This document shows positions 26,917 through 36,978 of a stretch of 64,000 bases of DNA, in pieces (within the stretch, counting starts at the first letter, position 1; each line of letters begins with the position of its first letter). This stretch comes from an uncultured Poribacteria bacterium (GTDB lineage Bacteria; Poribacteria; WGA-4E; WGA-3G), in contig OX639973.1 of the NCBI GenBank assembly GCA_951828385.1, positions 434,001 to 498,000 on the forward strand, read 5' to 3'. The notes beneath the pieces were generated by a model. It saw only the letters and a list, made by a program, of their open reading frames with translations. It had not been told where the DNA came from and did not search any database. The translations under genes and the position numbers were made by a program.

Positions 26917-28068
26917 TTAGTCATGTGTATGCCGTTGTCGATACACCTGTCCGCCTTTGACGACGACAACCGGTTCCAACTTCTGTTTTCCAACCCTAAT
27001 TTCACCTCGTGCATCAATCAATTGGAATTCCCCTTCGCGGCGTTCAAAGATGACGGCATCGCCCCACGCGTCAACAGCCAACGTTCCGACCTGTCCGGGC
27101 ATCAGTATGGTTTCGGCGGGGATACTGGTCACTTTCGCCAAAGCATCATCAAGCGACATACCGAGATATAGGAACTTGTTAACGACATTCACGAGGTCAT
27201 AGACGGGACCGTTGACGTTGTAGACGTGTAGATCGGAGGAGATGGTTGTGGGTTCCACGCCTTGCGCCATCGCTTTCTGAACGACATCCCAACTGAAAGA
27301 CCCCGCACCGTGTCCAACGTCAAAGATAACGCCACGTTCAATCGCTGCATGGACAGCATCCCGAATTCTACCGTTTTCATCTAAAATACCGCACGGCATA
27401 TCGTGAAAGCAGTGCGTCAGAATATCACGTTCACCCATGAGTGCCAATATATCGTCAATAGACGCACACCACGCGTCTTGTGGATGCACCATTATCGGGA
27501 GCCCTGCGGCATCGGCGGCTTCACGTGCCCTGTGCAACGGCAGCATGCCTGCCCGCGCGCCGACAATACTCTCTCGTGTCAACCGGACCTTGACCCCTAA
27601 AATGATGTCGCGATGTTGTTCAATCATTCGGCACGCTTTTCCGACATCTGCATAGTCGGGGTTTTCTAACTCGCCAATTTCCTGCGTGAGCATGCCTTGC
27701 GATGAGATATTCAGTTGCGCGAGGATGCGCGTATCACTGACATCAATGACGTATTTACGGAACCCCGGAAACGTGTCTGCGCCTGCTGAACCAGCATCAA
27801 CGACTGTTGTCGCGCCGCGTGCTAAGCATGTCGGATCGGGTTCAATCCCGAAGTGGCTTACACCGTAGAAGACATGTACGTGTAAGTCGATAAGCCCGGG
27901 TGTGACGAAACACCCGGCTGCATCCAACACCTCCCTCGCTTCGGATGTCGGTATATCGTCGCTGATTGCTGAGACGCGTCCGTTCGCGAATGCCACATCT
28001 TTGCGCGTATGGATGCCCTGCGCGGGATCAACGACGGTTCCATTTTTTATGAGGAGTTCATAGCGCAT
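26917..28068 (-). CDS. Amidohydrolase/deacetylase family metallohydrolase
   Basis: Translation from ATG 28068 (GGAGG 8 nt upstream) gives 383 residues. Metal-site motifs of the amidohydrolase superfamily are visible: LIDLHVHVFYG (HxH), LGVKVRLTRESIVG with the probable carboxylated Lys, IMVHPQDAW, ILTHCFHDMPCG, and ISSDLHVYNVNGP with the catalytic Asp. The pattern resembles EF_0837-type deacetylases and dihydroorotase-like enzymes that cleave N-acyl or cyclic amide bonds. The substrate is unknown. The frame is open further upstream, but without a ribosome site. Confidence 0.85.
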   Translation of the reverse strand: MRYELLIKNGTVVDPAQGIHTRKDVAFANGRVSAISDDIPTSEAREVLDAAGCFVTPGLIDLHVHVFYGVSHFGIEPDPTCLARGATTVVDAGSAGADTFPGFRKYVIDVSDTRILAQLNISSQGMLTQEIGELENPDYADVGKACRMIEQHRDIILGVKVRLTRESIVGARAGMLPLHRAREAADAAGLPIMVHPQDAWCASIDDILALMGERDILTHCFHDMPCGILDENGRIRDAVHAAIERGVIFDVGHGAGSFSWDVVQKAMAQGVEPTTISSDLHVYNVNGPVYDLVNVVNKFLYLGMSLDDALAKVTSIPAETILMPGQVGTLAVDAWGDAVIFERREGEFQLIDARGEIRVGKQKLEPVVVVKGGQVYRQRHTHD

Positions 28069-28105
28069 GCCGGAAGCCTCCATATATATAGTTGCAGCCC
28101 ATAGC

Positions 28106-28330
28106 CACAAACTGGGAAGTTTGTGCTACAAGGGTGCTCATAGTTCACAAACTGGAAGTTTGTGCTACGAGGGTGCTCATAGTTCACAAACTGGGAAGTT
28201 TGTGCTACGAGGGTGCTCATAGTTCACAAACTGGGAAGTTTGTGCTACGAGGGTGCTCATAGTTCACAAACTGGGAAGTTTGTGCTACGAGGGTGCTCAT
28301 AGTTCACAAACTGGGAAGTTTGTGCTACAA
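28106..28330. repeat. 40-bp tandem repeat, six units, each with a REP hairpin
   Basis: Units begin at 28106, 28146, 28185, 28225, 28265 and 28305. Each contains the palindrome CACAAACTGGGAAGTTTGTG followed by CTAC and a constant spacer. The second unit lacks one G. The array fills most of the gap between the PhyH and amidohydrolase genes. Confidence 0.85.
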
Positions 28331-28385
28331 GCTACAAGTCGGCGGGCTTGCAGAGCGCGCCGACCAGAGATTTACGTGTTGCTTA

Positions 28386-29894
28386 CTAATGTGTGCTTTG
28401 GCGATTTGTGACGGGACACCAGCGTGCCATCAGTAGATAATCAAACAGTGCGGATTCCGCTTCGGGGGTGTCGATGCGCTTCAGGGCGTGGATCGTGTTG
28501 TCTCGGACATAGCGATCTTCGTCCCAAAGGGCTTTCGCCAGCACGGGAACTGCGTCGTTTGCGGCGGGTCCAATCTGTGCCAATGCTAATGCTGCTTCAA
28601 AGCGTGCTTGTTTGTCGTCATCGTCCGCAACCATATCGGTTAAGTGCGGCACGGCAGGCGCGGCGGTTGACCCGAGACTTCCAAAAGCTTCGGGGAGATA
28701 GCGGCGGACTTCAGCACATTCGTCTTTCATCCGTTCCATCAACGCTGGAATCGCCGGTTCCGCTGCGTCCCCTATCTGTGCTAAGGCATAACTAACTTCA
28801 ATCCGAACGGCATCCGCTGTGTGCTGTAATGCCTCACTTAAGGCGGGGACTGCTGGCGCGCCGACTGCGGCCAATGCGTAAGCTGCCATCCGTCGGGTGG
28901 GTCCGTTCTCATCACCGAGTGTCTCAATGAGTTGCGGAACAGACGGTTCGCCGATCGCGCCGAGTGCGTAAGCGGCGTTCAAACGGACGGGTTCATAATC
29001 ATCACGTAACGCTTGGATGAGATGCGGTACGACCCCTGCAGCGGATTCGCCTAACGCGCCGAGTTCATCAGCGGCGCGGGAACGGAGCGCGGCATCATCG
29101 CCGCCTAACGCTGTGATATGGTCTGTGAGGTTTCCATGGGTTGGCTGTGTCGCATCTCCGTTGGCCTCGCCTGCCATCCAGTTCCAAATATGCCGCCATG
29201 TGCCTTGATGCGCTGGGGTCGCTGGGTTGATGTCTTCGGATGTCCACTGCGGATCCGTCACGTTCCACTCCGGTGCTTGGGGTGCGTCCATCCGGATGAA
29301 TTGGAACTTCATCATATAGCGCGTCTTGTCCGTCTGGTTCGCCATGGCGCGATGCCAGAGGTCGAAGTGGATAATCGTTAGGGTGCCAGCCTCGCCGCTG
29401 AGTGCTAATTCACCCTCGTTATTTTCGGTGATTCGGGTGCTGTAATACTGCGTTCCCGGTAGGACTGCCGAGGGTCCGATTTCGAGCGGCGAGTCTTGCG
29501 GGTAGTAGAACGCCATCGCCCAACGCGGACAGTGGTGGCGCACCTTCTGATAGCCCCAGTAACTATCCTTATGGAATCCTTGTCCATCACTGTGTGGACG
29601 GTTTTGATGCGGATGCCGATGGGAATGCATGACGTAATTCTCGCCGAGGATACTTGTGAATGCGCCACGGACAGTGGGATCCTCAAAAACCGCTTGCAGT
29701 TCGGGGACACGCGGCAAGATGTTGTTCCCTAAATTCCCCTCTTTTTCGGTGTATTCCTGCGTTTTACGATAGATAGTCTCATGAAAACTGCGTGGCAGAT
29801 CGGTTTTTATGGTGAGATGTCCATTCACAATAAAATCGCGTATCTGCGCATCGGTCAGTTTGTGGCTGTCGCTTAAATGCGGGTTCGCTTGCAT
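28386..29894 (-). CDS. Phytanoyl-CoA-dioxygenase-like oxygenase fused to HEAT repeats
   Basis: ATG 29894 has GGGAG 8 nt upstream. The N-terminal 240 residues are a PhyH-type Fe(II)/2-oxoglutarate oxygenase: the HxD motif lies in GFHKDSYWGYQ and the distal His in HFDLWHRAMAN, followed by a conserved Arg region (KTRYMMKFQF). Residues of about 255-490 are six or seven HEAT/PBS-lyase-type repeats (AADELGALGESAAGVVPHLI, NAAYALGAIGEPSVPQLIET, MAAYALAAVGAPAVPALSEA and so on). The oxygenase probably hydroxylates a small molecule or a protein, and the HEAT arm could recruit the target. Stand-alone PhyH proteins are common; this fusion is less usual. Confidence 0.85.
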   Translation of the reverse strand: MQANPHLSDSHKLTDAQIRDFIVNGHLTIKTDLPRSFHETIYRKTQEYTEKEGNLGNNILPRVPELQAVFEDPTVRGAFTSILGENYVMHSHRHPHQNRPHSDGQGFHKDSYWGYQKVRHHCPRWAMAFYYPQDSPLEIGPSAVLPGTQYYSTRITENNEGELALSGEAGTLTIIHFDLWHRAMANQTDKTRYMMKFQFIRMDAPQAPEWNVTDPQWTSEDINPATPAHQGTWRHIWNWMAGEANGDATQPTHGNLTDHITALGGDDAALRSRAADELGALGESAAGVVPHLIQALRDDYEPVRLNAAYALGAIGEPSVPQLIETLGDENGPTRRMAAYALAAVGAPAVPALSEALQHTADAVRIEVSYALAQIGDAAEPAIPALMERMKDECAEVRRYLPEAFGSLGSTAAPAVPHLTDMVADDDDKQARFEAALALAQIGPAANDAVPVLAKALWDEDRYVRDNTIHALKRIDTPEAESALFDYLLMARWCPVTNRQSTH

Positions 29895-30055
29895 GATCAA
29901 ATCTCCCTTTTGTCAAAATAGAGGTGCTGCTATTTTACTTGACGCGGATTTATTTGTCATCTGTTTTAATTTAGTTGTCAGTTATCAGTACGATTTTTCT
30001 GCGAAAAATCTTTCGGTTAATGGTTGTCAGGACTCCATAAGTGTTAATTTAGGAA

Positions 30056-30291
30056 CGTAGGTTGGGTTGAACGGAACAGAGAAGACAGATGTAGGGGCAA
30101 ATACCTCTCAAGTCCAACATGTTGTCATATACACCCAAAATGTAGTGAAACCCAACTTTAGACCGCCATAGTCCCGGAAACCGCTAAGACGTTGGGTTTC
30201 ACTCGGTTTTTGTTGCCCTAACATTTATGGAGCAGGTTGATTCTTTTCTGACTTTCCAGGGTTTTGGGGTATCTGTTCAACCCAACCTACG
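30056..30291. mobile_element. MITE-like element, copy B (about 236 bp)
   Basis: The ends CGTAGGTTGGGTTGAACGG and GTTCAACCCAACCTACG are inverted repeats, with an internal pair GTGAAACCCAACTTTA and GTTGGGTTTCACTCGGTTTT. This is the same design as copy A at 8816, with diverged filler. Confidence 0.7.
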
Positions 30292-30393
30292 ATGCTATTT
30301 CATCTGGCCTGTGGTTTGTGTGATAAGAGAGGGTCGGTTTTCAGTTGCAGTCCTGATGCGGGGGAGAGAGAAGGTATCAAGGCGGATACCTTT

Positions 30394-31230
30394 TTAATGA
30401 ACCATTGATCCGCCAGCGACAGGTATAGATAGACCTGTTAGAAAGTTTGATTGTTCTGACGCTAAAAAAGATACGGTATTCGCAACGTCTGTTCGGGTTG
30501 CGAGTCTGCCGAGTGGAACTAAACCGGATCTGTTCTGTATGAGTTCCTCATACTTATCTCTGAATTGCTCGTTACTCTCAGTGAGCGCGTTCACAAGTTG
30601 GGTAACACGTTCTGTATCCACTAAGCTTGGGCAAACAGCATTTGCGGTTATCTGATGCGGCGCGAGTTCAAGTGCAAGTGCTTGCGTGAGTCCTATAATA
30701 GCAAACTTTGAAGCACTATACGCGGCGTATTTAGGCATCGCTTCTTTTCCGACTACAGAAGATATATTGATGATCTTACCGGGTATATTTTTTTCTATAA
30801 AATGGCGAGCGACGGCTTGGGAGGTAAGAAATGTGCCTTTAGCGTTTATTTTGATGACTCTATCCCACTCTTTTTCATCTAAGTCAACAGCAAGCACCCG
30901 GTCTTTGCCCGGTTTAGAGCCAGCATTATTCACAAGTATATCTATTCTACCGAACTTCAGTACTATTTTTTCTACCATGGCGGCGACTTTATCTGGGTTT
31001 GTAATATCTGCTACAAACCCGAAGGCGCGTTTACCGAGCGATTCTATTTCACTCACGACATCTTGTAGCCCCAGCCATTCAGATTCATCTAAGTGATACG
31101 GCTTTTCGACAACATCATTAACGACGACATCAGCCCCATCTTTTGCTAACCTCACTGCAATCGCGCGCCCTAAGCCAAACTCGCCTGCAGCACCCGTTAC
31201 GAGGGCAATCTTCCCATTTAGATCACTCAT
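30394..31230 (-). CDS. SDR family oxidoreductase
   Basis: ATG 31230 has GGAG 7 nt upstream. This 278-residue short-chain dehydrogenase has the cofactor motif VTGAAGEFGLGRAIAVRLA (one or two residues longer than the usual TGxxxGxG), DITNPDKVA, NNAGSKPGKD, catalytic Ser in INISSVVGKE, and YSASKFA with Tyr and Lys. The C-terminus ends GLSIPVAGGSMVH. Substrate unknown. It is monocistronic, with the MITE copy B downstream. Confidence 0.85.
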   Translation of the reverse strand: MSDLNGKIALVTGAAGEFGLGRAIAVRLAKDGADVVVNDVVEKPYHLDESEWLGLQDVVSEIESLGKRAFGFVADITNPDKVAAMVEKIVLKFGRIDILVNNAGSKPGKDRVLAVDLDEKEWDRVIKINAKGTFLTSQAVARHFIEKNIPGKIINISSVVGKEAMPKYAAYSASKFAIIGLTQALALELAPHQITANAVCPSLVDTERVTQLVNALTESNEQFRDKYEELIQNRSGLVPLGRLATRTDVANTVSFLASEQSNFLTGLSIPVAGGSMVH

Positions 31231-31675
31231 ATACAATCTCCAGCTGTTTCTTAACGCCGGTTAATCGGCGTTCTTATATTTACTTAGGCTCTCTTTCCAC
31301 AAAATATCTTTCATTTAAATGGGAAGGCATAGGGGAACAAGGCATGTTCCTATTAACGACATAATGTTTTCTAAGTTTCACTTCAACTGGGAAAGCGCGG
31401 CGGAGAGTAGTTATCGGTTTTCAGGACTCAGTTATCCGTAGAAGTCGCGCGCAGAGAACTCTTAATGGGGTATTAGAGATATTGGGTTGTTTGTTTACTC
31501 TTTTTTTTCTGAATCGCGGATTCTCGCAGATTTCACAGATTTCGCGGATTTTAAGACATCTTCCTGTGAAATCATGGCTTCTCCATCGGAGTTGAAAACC
31601 TTTTCTACAAAAGTGTGGAAGCCATTCCTGCCAAAAACTTTACACACTCATTGAAATAGTCAATGGCTAACTGCC
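31231..31675. other. Intergenic stretch with a dispersed repeat
   Basis: No gene is seen. A 45-bp repeat at 31509-31553 (TCTGAATCGCGGATTCTCGC and on) recurs at 39952-39998 with one or two changes. CTTTACACACTC near 31640 resembles the end of the MITE at 16593 and may be a decayed copy. Confidence 0.5.
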
Positions 31676-31784
31676 ATTTCATTCCCTTCAAACGGGAAAG
31701 CATATCTGAACTTTCCCGCCACCGCCGCCTTTGCCATAAAGTCCGCCGTTTCAACTCCCTTCAAACGGGAAGGTACGTGTGAAC
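31676..31784 (-). CRISPR. Two decayed CRISPR repeats at the old end of array 1
   Basis: At 31676-31710 and 31748-31784 the cores ATTCCCTTCAAACGGGAAAG and ACTCCCTTCAAACGGGAAGG match the array repeat, but both ends are altered. They lie beyond a small ORF and mark the oldest, trailer end of the array. Confidence 0.65.
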
Positions 31785-31820
31785 GCATTTAACATCTAAG
31801 TTTATTTATTCTATCTATGT

Positions 31821-32093
31821 CTATAAATGGTCATTAACCCAGTCTTCCCCCATCAATATTTTTGCAGACCGAAGAAGACGGGACACAAAAACATGGCAAG
31901 GGTGTGCAACACCATAACCACAGTATTCTATTTTCCATGCGAAAGAAGAGTTATAAAGACGAATGAGCCTCGTTGCAGCCTCCTCATTACTCATGCCTCC
32001 ACTTCGCAATCCCTGAAAAATGCTTAGTGCACCCCTTCTGTACATCCCTAACTGCTCATGCAACTCAGAAGACATAACATCTTTCAAACTCAT
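31821..32093 (-). CDS. Small protein of unknown function embedded in the trailer of array 1
   Basis: ATG 32093 has GGAGG 7 nt upstream; the frame is open further but runs through a CRISPR repeat, so the short form (90 residues) is preferred. The protein (MSLKDVMSSELHEQLGMYRR at the start) is mostly helical and has three cysteines. I do not recognise it. It lies between decayed repeats (31748 and 32134) and on the strand of crRNA transcription, so it could be read from the array transcript. Confidence 0.55.
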   Translation of the reverse strand: MSLKDVMSSELHEQLGMYRRGALSIFQGLRSGGMSNEEAATRLIRLYNSSFAWKIEYCGYGVAHPCHVFVSRLLRSAKILMGEDWVNDHL

Positions 32094-32133
32094 AATCATT
32101 CCTCCTTTTTTGGTTGTAAGAAATATCTGAGCA

Positions 32134-35100
32134 GTTTCCATTCCGTTCAAACGGGAAAGTGGATTCATCAGAGTCTTTCGTACCACAAACTTCCAGTTTG
32201 TGTTCTTTGGAAGTTTCACTTCCGTTCAACCGGGAAAGCGGATTCAGAGTGACATCTGGCAGTCCATTAGCACCTGTTTTGTACTGTTTCAATTCCCTTC
32301 AAACGGGAAAGTGGATTCAGAGCAAACGGGTTCACAGGAGCGACCGGGTAAACTGTGTGTTTCAATTCCCTTCAAACGGGAAAGTGGATTCAAAGGAGAA
32401 GTTGCTGTGGATATACTAACAAGCGACTATGAGTTTCAATTCCCTTCAAACGGGAAAGTGGATTCAGAGAGGAGGAAAAAATTTATGTTATGATTATGTG
32501 ATTATGTTTCAATTCCCTTCAAACGGGAAAGTGGATTCAGAGATATTGATGGCGATGACGATGATGATAGTGTCAACGGCAACGTTTCAATTCCCTTCAA
32601 ACGGGAAAGTGGATTCAGAGTCGGACCTATCCCCAACTTTGACGACCAAATATATGGGTTTCAATTCCCTTCAAACGGGAAAGTGGATTCAGAGCTTGGC
32701 TTCACTTACAATTGTGAATACAAACCGCTTAAAGTTTCAATTCCCTTCAAACGGGAAAGTGGATTCAGAGACGATGATGATGTGAATAACGAGCATCTCG
32801 TTGAAGTGTTTCAATTCCCTTCAAACGGGAAAGTGGATTCAGAGTTGAGATACCGCAATTGAAGTGGGTATCGAACACTTAACGTTTCAATTCCCTTCAA
32901 ACGGGAAAGTGTATTCAGAGGCCGATGAATGGATAGAGAGTCGCCAGTCGGTGGAGCGTTTCAATTCCCTTCAAACGGGAAAGTGTATTCAGAGGAAACT
33001 GGCTTTAATTGCCATTACTGCGATAATTGTTTCAATTCCCTTCAAACGGGAAAGTGTATTCAGAGTAAACGGAAGCACTAACGGCGGGGCTTCAGCCCGA
33101 CTACATGTTTCAATTCCCTTCAAACGGGAAAGTGTATTCAGAGACAAATTCTCGCTCTTGTCGTTCCGAGTAACGCTAAAGGGGGTTTCAATTCCCTTCA
33201 AACGGGAAAGTGTATTCAGAGCTATCATTCCGAGTAACGCTAAAGGGGCGCGGTTTCGTTTCAATTCCCTTCAAACGGGAAAGTGGATTCAGAGATTCTT
33301 GGTGCGGTCAATATCGAACAAGGAAAGATGGTTTCAATTCCCTTCAAACGGGAAAGTGGATTCAGAGTTTTGAGTTTGTTTTCTGCAACGATGTCTTTCG
33401 GGGGAGTTTCAATTCCCTTCAAACGGGAAAGTGGATTCAGAGGCAGACAAAACCGGCACGCTCGCGGGGTACCCAAAGTTTCAATTCCCTTCAAACGGGA
33501 AAGTGGATTCAGAGAGGTGAAAGAGATCGAATCCGAACCAACCCGCGTGTATTGGTTTCAATTCCCTTCAAACGGGAAAGTGGATTCAGAGGTAACGCGT
33601 AGCGACCACGAAACTGCCAATTGTGTGTTTCAATTCCCTTCAAACGGGAAAGTGGATTCAGAGCGGCGACCTCAGGAATAGAACAAATGAGGAAACTAAA
33701 GTTTCAATTCCCTTCAAACGGGAAAGTGGATTCAGAGGATATGAGAAGATCAGGAATAAAAAGAAAATAAGATGTTTCAATTCCCTTCAAACGGGAAAGT
33801 GGATTCAGAGGATAATATCCTTTTCTAAAGATCCAGGTATGTACCGTTTCAATTCCCTTCAAACGGGAAAGTGGATTCAGAGAGGAAGCAACAGTCACCA
33901 CCCTTGAAGGAATAGAGGTGACAAAGTTTCAATTCCCTTCAAACGGGAAAGTGGATTCAGAGTTTATATCCCCATTAAGGTTATAGTAGGGATTGTGTTG
34001 ATTGTTTCAATTCCCTTCAAACGGGAAAGTGGATTCAGAGAACTTCGAGTTAGTGCGTGCCAAGAGGGACGAAGCGTTTCAATTCCCTTCAAACGGGAAA
34101 GTGGATTCAGAGAGCAGTATCTTCAACTTCTTGAGGGGTTTCAGATTCGTTTCAATTCCCTTCAAACGGGAAAGTGGATTCAGAGCTCGTGTACGACTCT
34201 TTCTTTACCTGGATAACGGATGGCTGTTTCAATTCCCTTCAAACGGGAAAGTGGATTCAGAGCCGGAACCCTTGGAACCAGAGCCAACGCCAGAGCCGGG
34301 TTTCAATTCCCTTCAAACGGGAAAGTGGATTCAGAGGTATAGTAATGTTTAGTTTAGACACAGCCGCTAAAGCGGGTTTCAATTCCCTTCAAACGGGAAA
34401 GTGGATTCAGAGGTGCTTTTGCCATTTGATCCTCCTCCTGGACACATCAAGTGTTTCAATTCCCTTCAAACGGGAAAGTGGATTCAGAGTGAGAGTGTTT
34501 CTGACGCTCTCGTAGATGTAGGGCAACTGTTTCAATTCCCTTCAAACGGGAAAGTGGATTCAGAGTTCTTGACATAGATATCTGGATTAATGTGGCAAAG
34601 TTTGGTTTCAATTCCCTTCAAACGGGAAAGTGGATTCAGAGGTAATGCTTACGGACATGGTTTGGAGCAGATGGTAAATTGTTTCAATTCCCTTCAAACG
34701 GGAAAGTGGATTCAGAGTACTTCCGGGACTGCCGCTTGACGATGGGTTAGAAGTTTCAATTCCCTTCAAACGGGAAAGTGTATTCAGAGGTCGTTATGTC
34801 GTCAAAATCAATAGGCGAACGCGTACGTTAATGTTTCAATTCCCTTCAAACGGGAAAGTGTATTCAGAGAGTTCTTAAAAAATAGAATAGAACACAGGAG
34901 GGTAAAAGTTTCAATTCCCTTCAAACGGGAAAGTGTATTCAGAGGGGACGCAAGGTTCCGCAATCGTTATGGGCGGTATAGCGTTTCAATTCCCTTCAAA
35001 CGGGAAAGTGTATTCAGAGACTTACTTGGACAAGAGATCTGTCCGGTTCTTTGACCACAAGGTTTCAATTCCCTTCAAACGGGAAAGTGTATTCAGAGCG

Positions 35101-36515
35101 ATATTGATGCGGTGGTGGACTCCGGAATGGAACGGGTTTCAATTCCCTTCAAACGGGAAAGTGTATTCAGAGGCAGACACAGGTCTTGAAATCACACCTG
35201 CGCAGCGAGCAAGAGTTTCAATTCCCTTCAAACGGGAAAGTGTATTCAGAGACATGATAAGGCAGAGTCTCGCCAATCGGTGCTTGTTTCAATTCCCTTC
35301 AAACGGGAAAGTGTATTCAGAGCCGGTCGAAGTTGAAGTCGATTTTTTGCTGAATACCAGTTTCAATTCCCTTCAAACGGGAAAGTGTATTCAGAGCAGC
35401 TTTATCTCGATAACAACATCCAAATTAACAGTTTCAATTCCCTTCAAACGGGAAAGTGTATTCAGAGACATGGATAAAAAGTCGGTCCGGTTTTTTGATC
35501 ACAAAAGTTTCAATTCCCTTCAAACGGGAAAGTGTATTCAGAGATATTGATGGCGAGCATAGCGTCACCGCTTACAGTTTCAATTCCCTTCAAACGGGAA
35601 AGTGTATTCAGAGGCAGAGCCGGAATGGGTGGAGATACCCACACGAACGTTTCAATTCCCTTCAAACGGGAAAGTGTATTCAGAGGATATTCTTGTTGGG
35701 TTCATGAGATTAAATGCTTAAGAAGTTTCAATTCCCTTCAAACGGGAAAGTGTATTCAGAGTTAATCCTTAAGACCGCCACCAGCAGGTGGCAAAGGAAG
35801 AGTTTCAATTCCCTTCAAACGGGAAAGTGTATTCAGAGAAACAATTGACCCTATCTTTGAGTAAGGAGGGAAATATTATGAGTTTCAATTCCCTTCAAAC
35901 GGGAAAGTGTATTCAGAGTCAATGATCTCGGCATTGTGGCCGGGGTTAATCCAACGGGTTTCAATTCCCTTCAAACGGGAAAGTGTATTCAGAGTGGTTA
36001 AGCCAAGCGAAACAAGTTTGGAATTACGTTTCAATTCCCTTCAAACGGGAAAGTGTATTCAGAGTCTAAATCAAGCAGTCATACCGCCTCGGTGGTATAA
36101 GGTTTCAATTCCCTTCAAACGGGAAAGTGTATTCAGAGTGAGCATGTTGAGCTTTCTGACGAGGATGAAATCATGTTTCAATTCCCTTCAAACGGGAAAG
36201 TGTATTCAGAGACTAATATTAGCAACCAGCGCCAGCGCAGCCGCAGTCACTGCTCAAAGTTTCAATTCCCTTCAAACGGGAAAGTGTATTCAGAGTCGCC
36301 AATCAGCAGCTTTTCCGAACACAGGTCCACACCGCGCGTTTCAATTCCCTTCAAACGGGAAAGTGTATTCAGAGACTGGTACTACGGCCTTAGACCAAAC
36401 ATCTTTCGTTTCAATTCCCTTCAAACGGGAAAGTGTATTCAGAGCATTTTATGCGGAGTGGTATCTCAAGGGGTCTCAGTTTCAATTCCCTTCAAACGGG
36501 AAAGTGTATTCAGAG
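32134..36515 (-). CRISPR. CRISPR array 1: 57 good repeats plus two decayed ones
   Basis: Repeats of 37 bp begin at 32286 and recur every 70-84 bp up to 36479, with spacers of about 33-47 bp. Decayed copies are at 32134 and 32213. On the plus strand the repeat starts GTTTCAATTCCCTTCAAACG and ends in GGATTCAGAG or GTATTCAGAG. The minus strand is the transcribed one: the leader with its promoter is on the right, decay is on the left, and the minus-strand repeat ends in ATTGAAAC, the usual 8-nt 5' tag of type III crRNAs. The stem TTCCC/GGGAA is the likely Cas6 substrate. The G/T variant changes in blocks: 8 G, 5 T, 20 G, 24 T from left to right. Confidence 0.97.
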
Positions 36516-36778
36516 AGACCCTATTTTAAGCTCAGTGGGTCCGTGGCTCCGTACGCCCAAAACCAAACGAGAAGTTCGCACGCCTCTTTTTGACCCTAAA
36601 ATTGAGGTAAAAACGCAATAAACCTTGATAGACATTGGCACAAACGAGAATTTCTGCGGAAAATACCGAGAAATACAGACAGTATTTGGGTTTTCGCGCT
36701 TCTCGAACTGATGATTTGCCGGACAGACAAATCTCGTTTGCTGTTATTAAGTATAACATTAATTGAGAAAAATGTCAA
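36516..36778 (-). promoter_or_regulatory. Leader and promoter of array 1
   Basis: On the minus strand TTGACA (36773-36778) and TATACT (36750-36755) with a 17-nt spacer form a strong promoter, 235 nt before the first repeat. The block next to the repeat (GGTCCGTGGCTCCGTACG, then CCAAAACCAAACG) is conserved at the same place next to arrays 2 and 3. Confidence 0.85.
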
Positions 36779-36824
36779 ATTTTTTCGAGATAGATTTACT
36801 TTCTTGACGATGGATAAAGGGCGA

Positions 36825-36910
36825 GGTGACCTCGCCCCTACGGATTGTGCCCGGAAGTGCTTGCTGAACCGACGACAAGTTTCAGGGCGAGGTGACCTCG
36901 CCCCTACGGA
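36825..36910. repeat. Two copies of a GTAG-footed REP hairpin
   Basis: GGGCGAGGTGACCTCGCCC followed by CTAC occurs at about 36826 and 36887, between the array 1 leader and the end of cas1. Confidence 0.65.
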
Positions 36911-36978
36911 TTGTGCGTTTATCGGCGGTCGGAAGTATGGCAGAAACAGGATGCGCCTGCCTAAGCCCTATTTCGCAT

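Noticed and set aside
32134-36515. Plus-strand orientation of the arrays with ATTCAGAG as crRNA tag
   Set aside because: The conserved leader blocks and promoters are on the right and decayed repeats on the left, and the minus-strand repeat gives the usual ATTGAAAC tag.
32159-36621. Many long open frames on both strands across array 1 (and likewise 62132-63452)
   Set aside because: They exist because the 37-bp repeat has open frames; the peptides repeat the same RESGFR/NSLQTGKWIQ units and are not genes.
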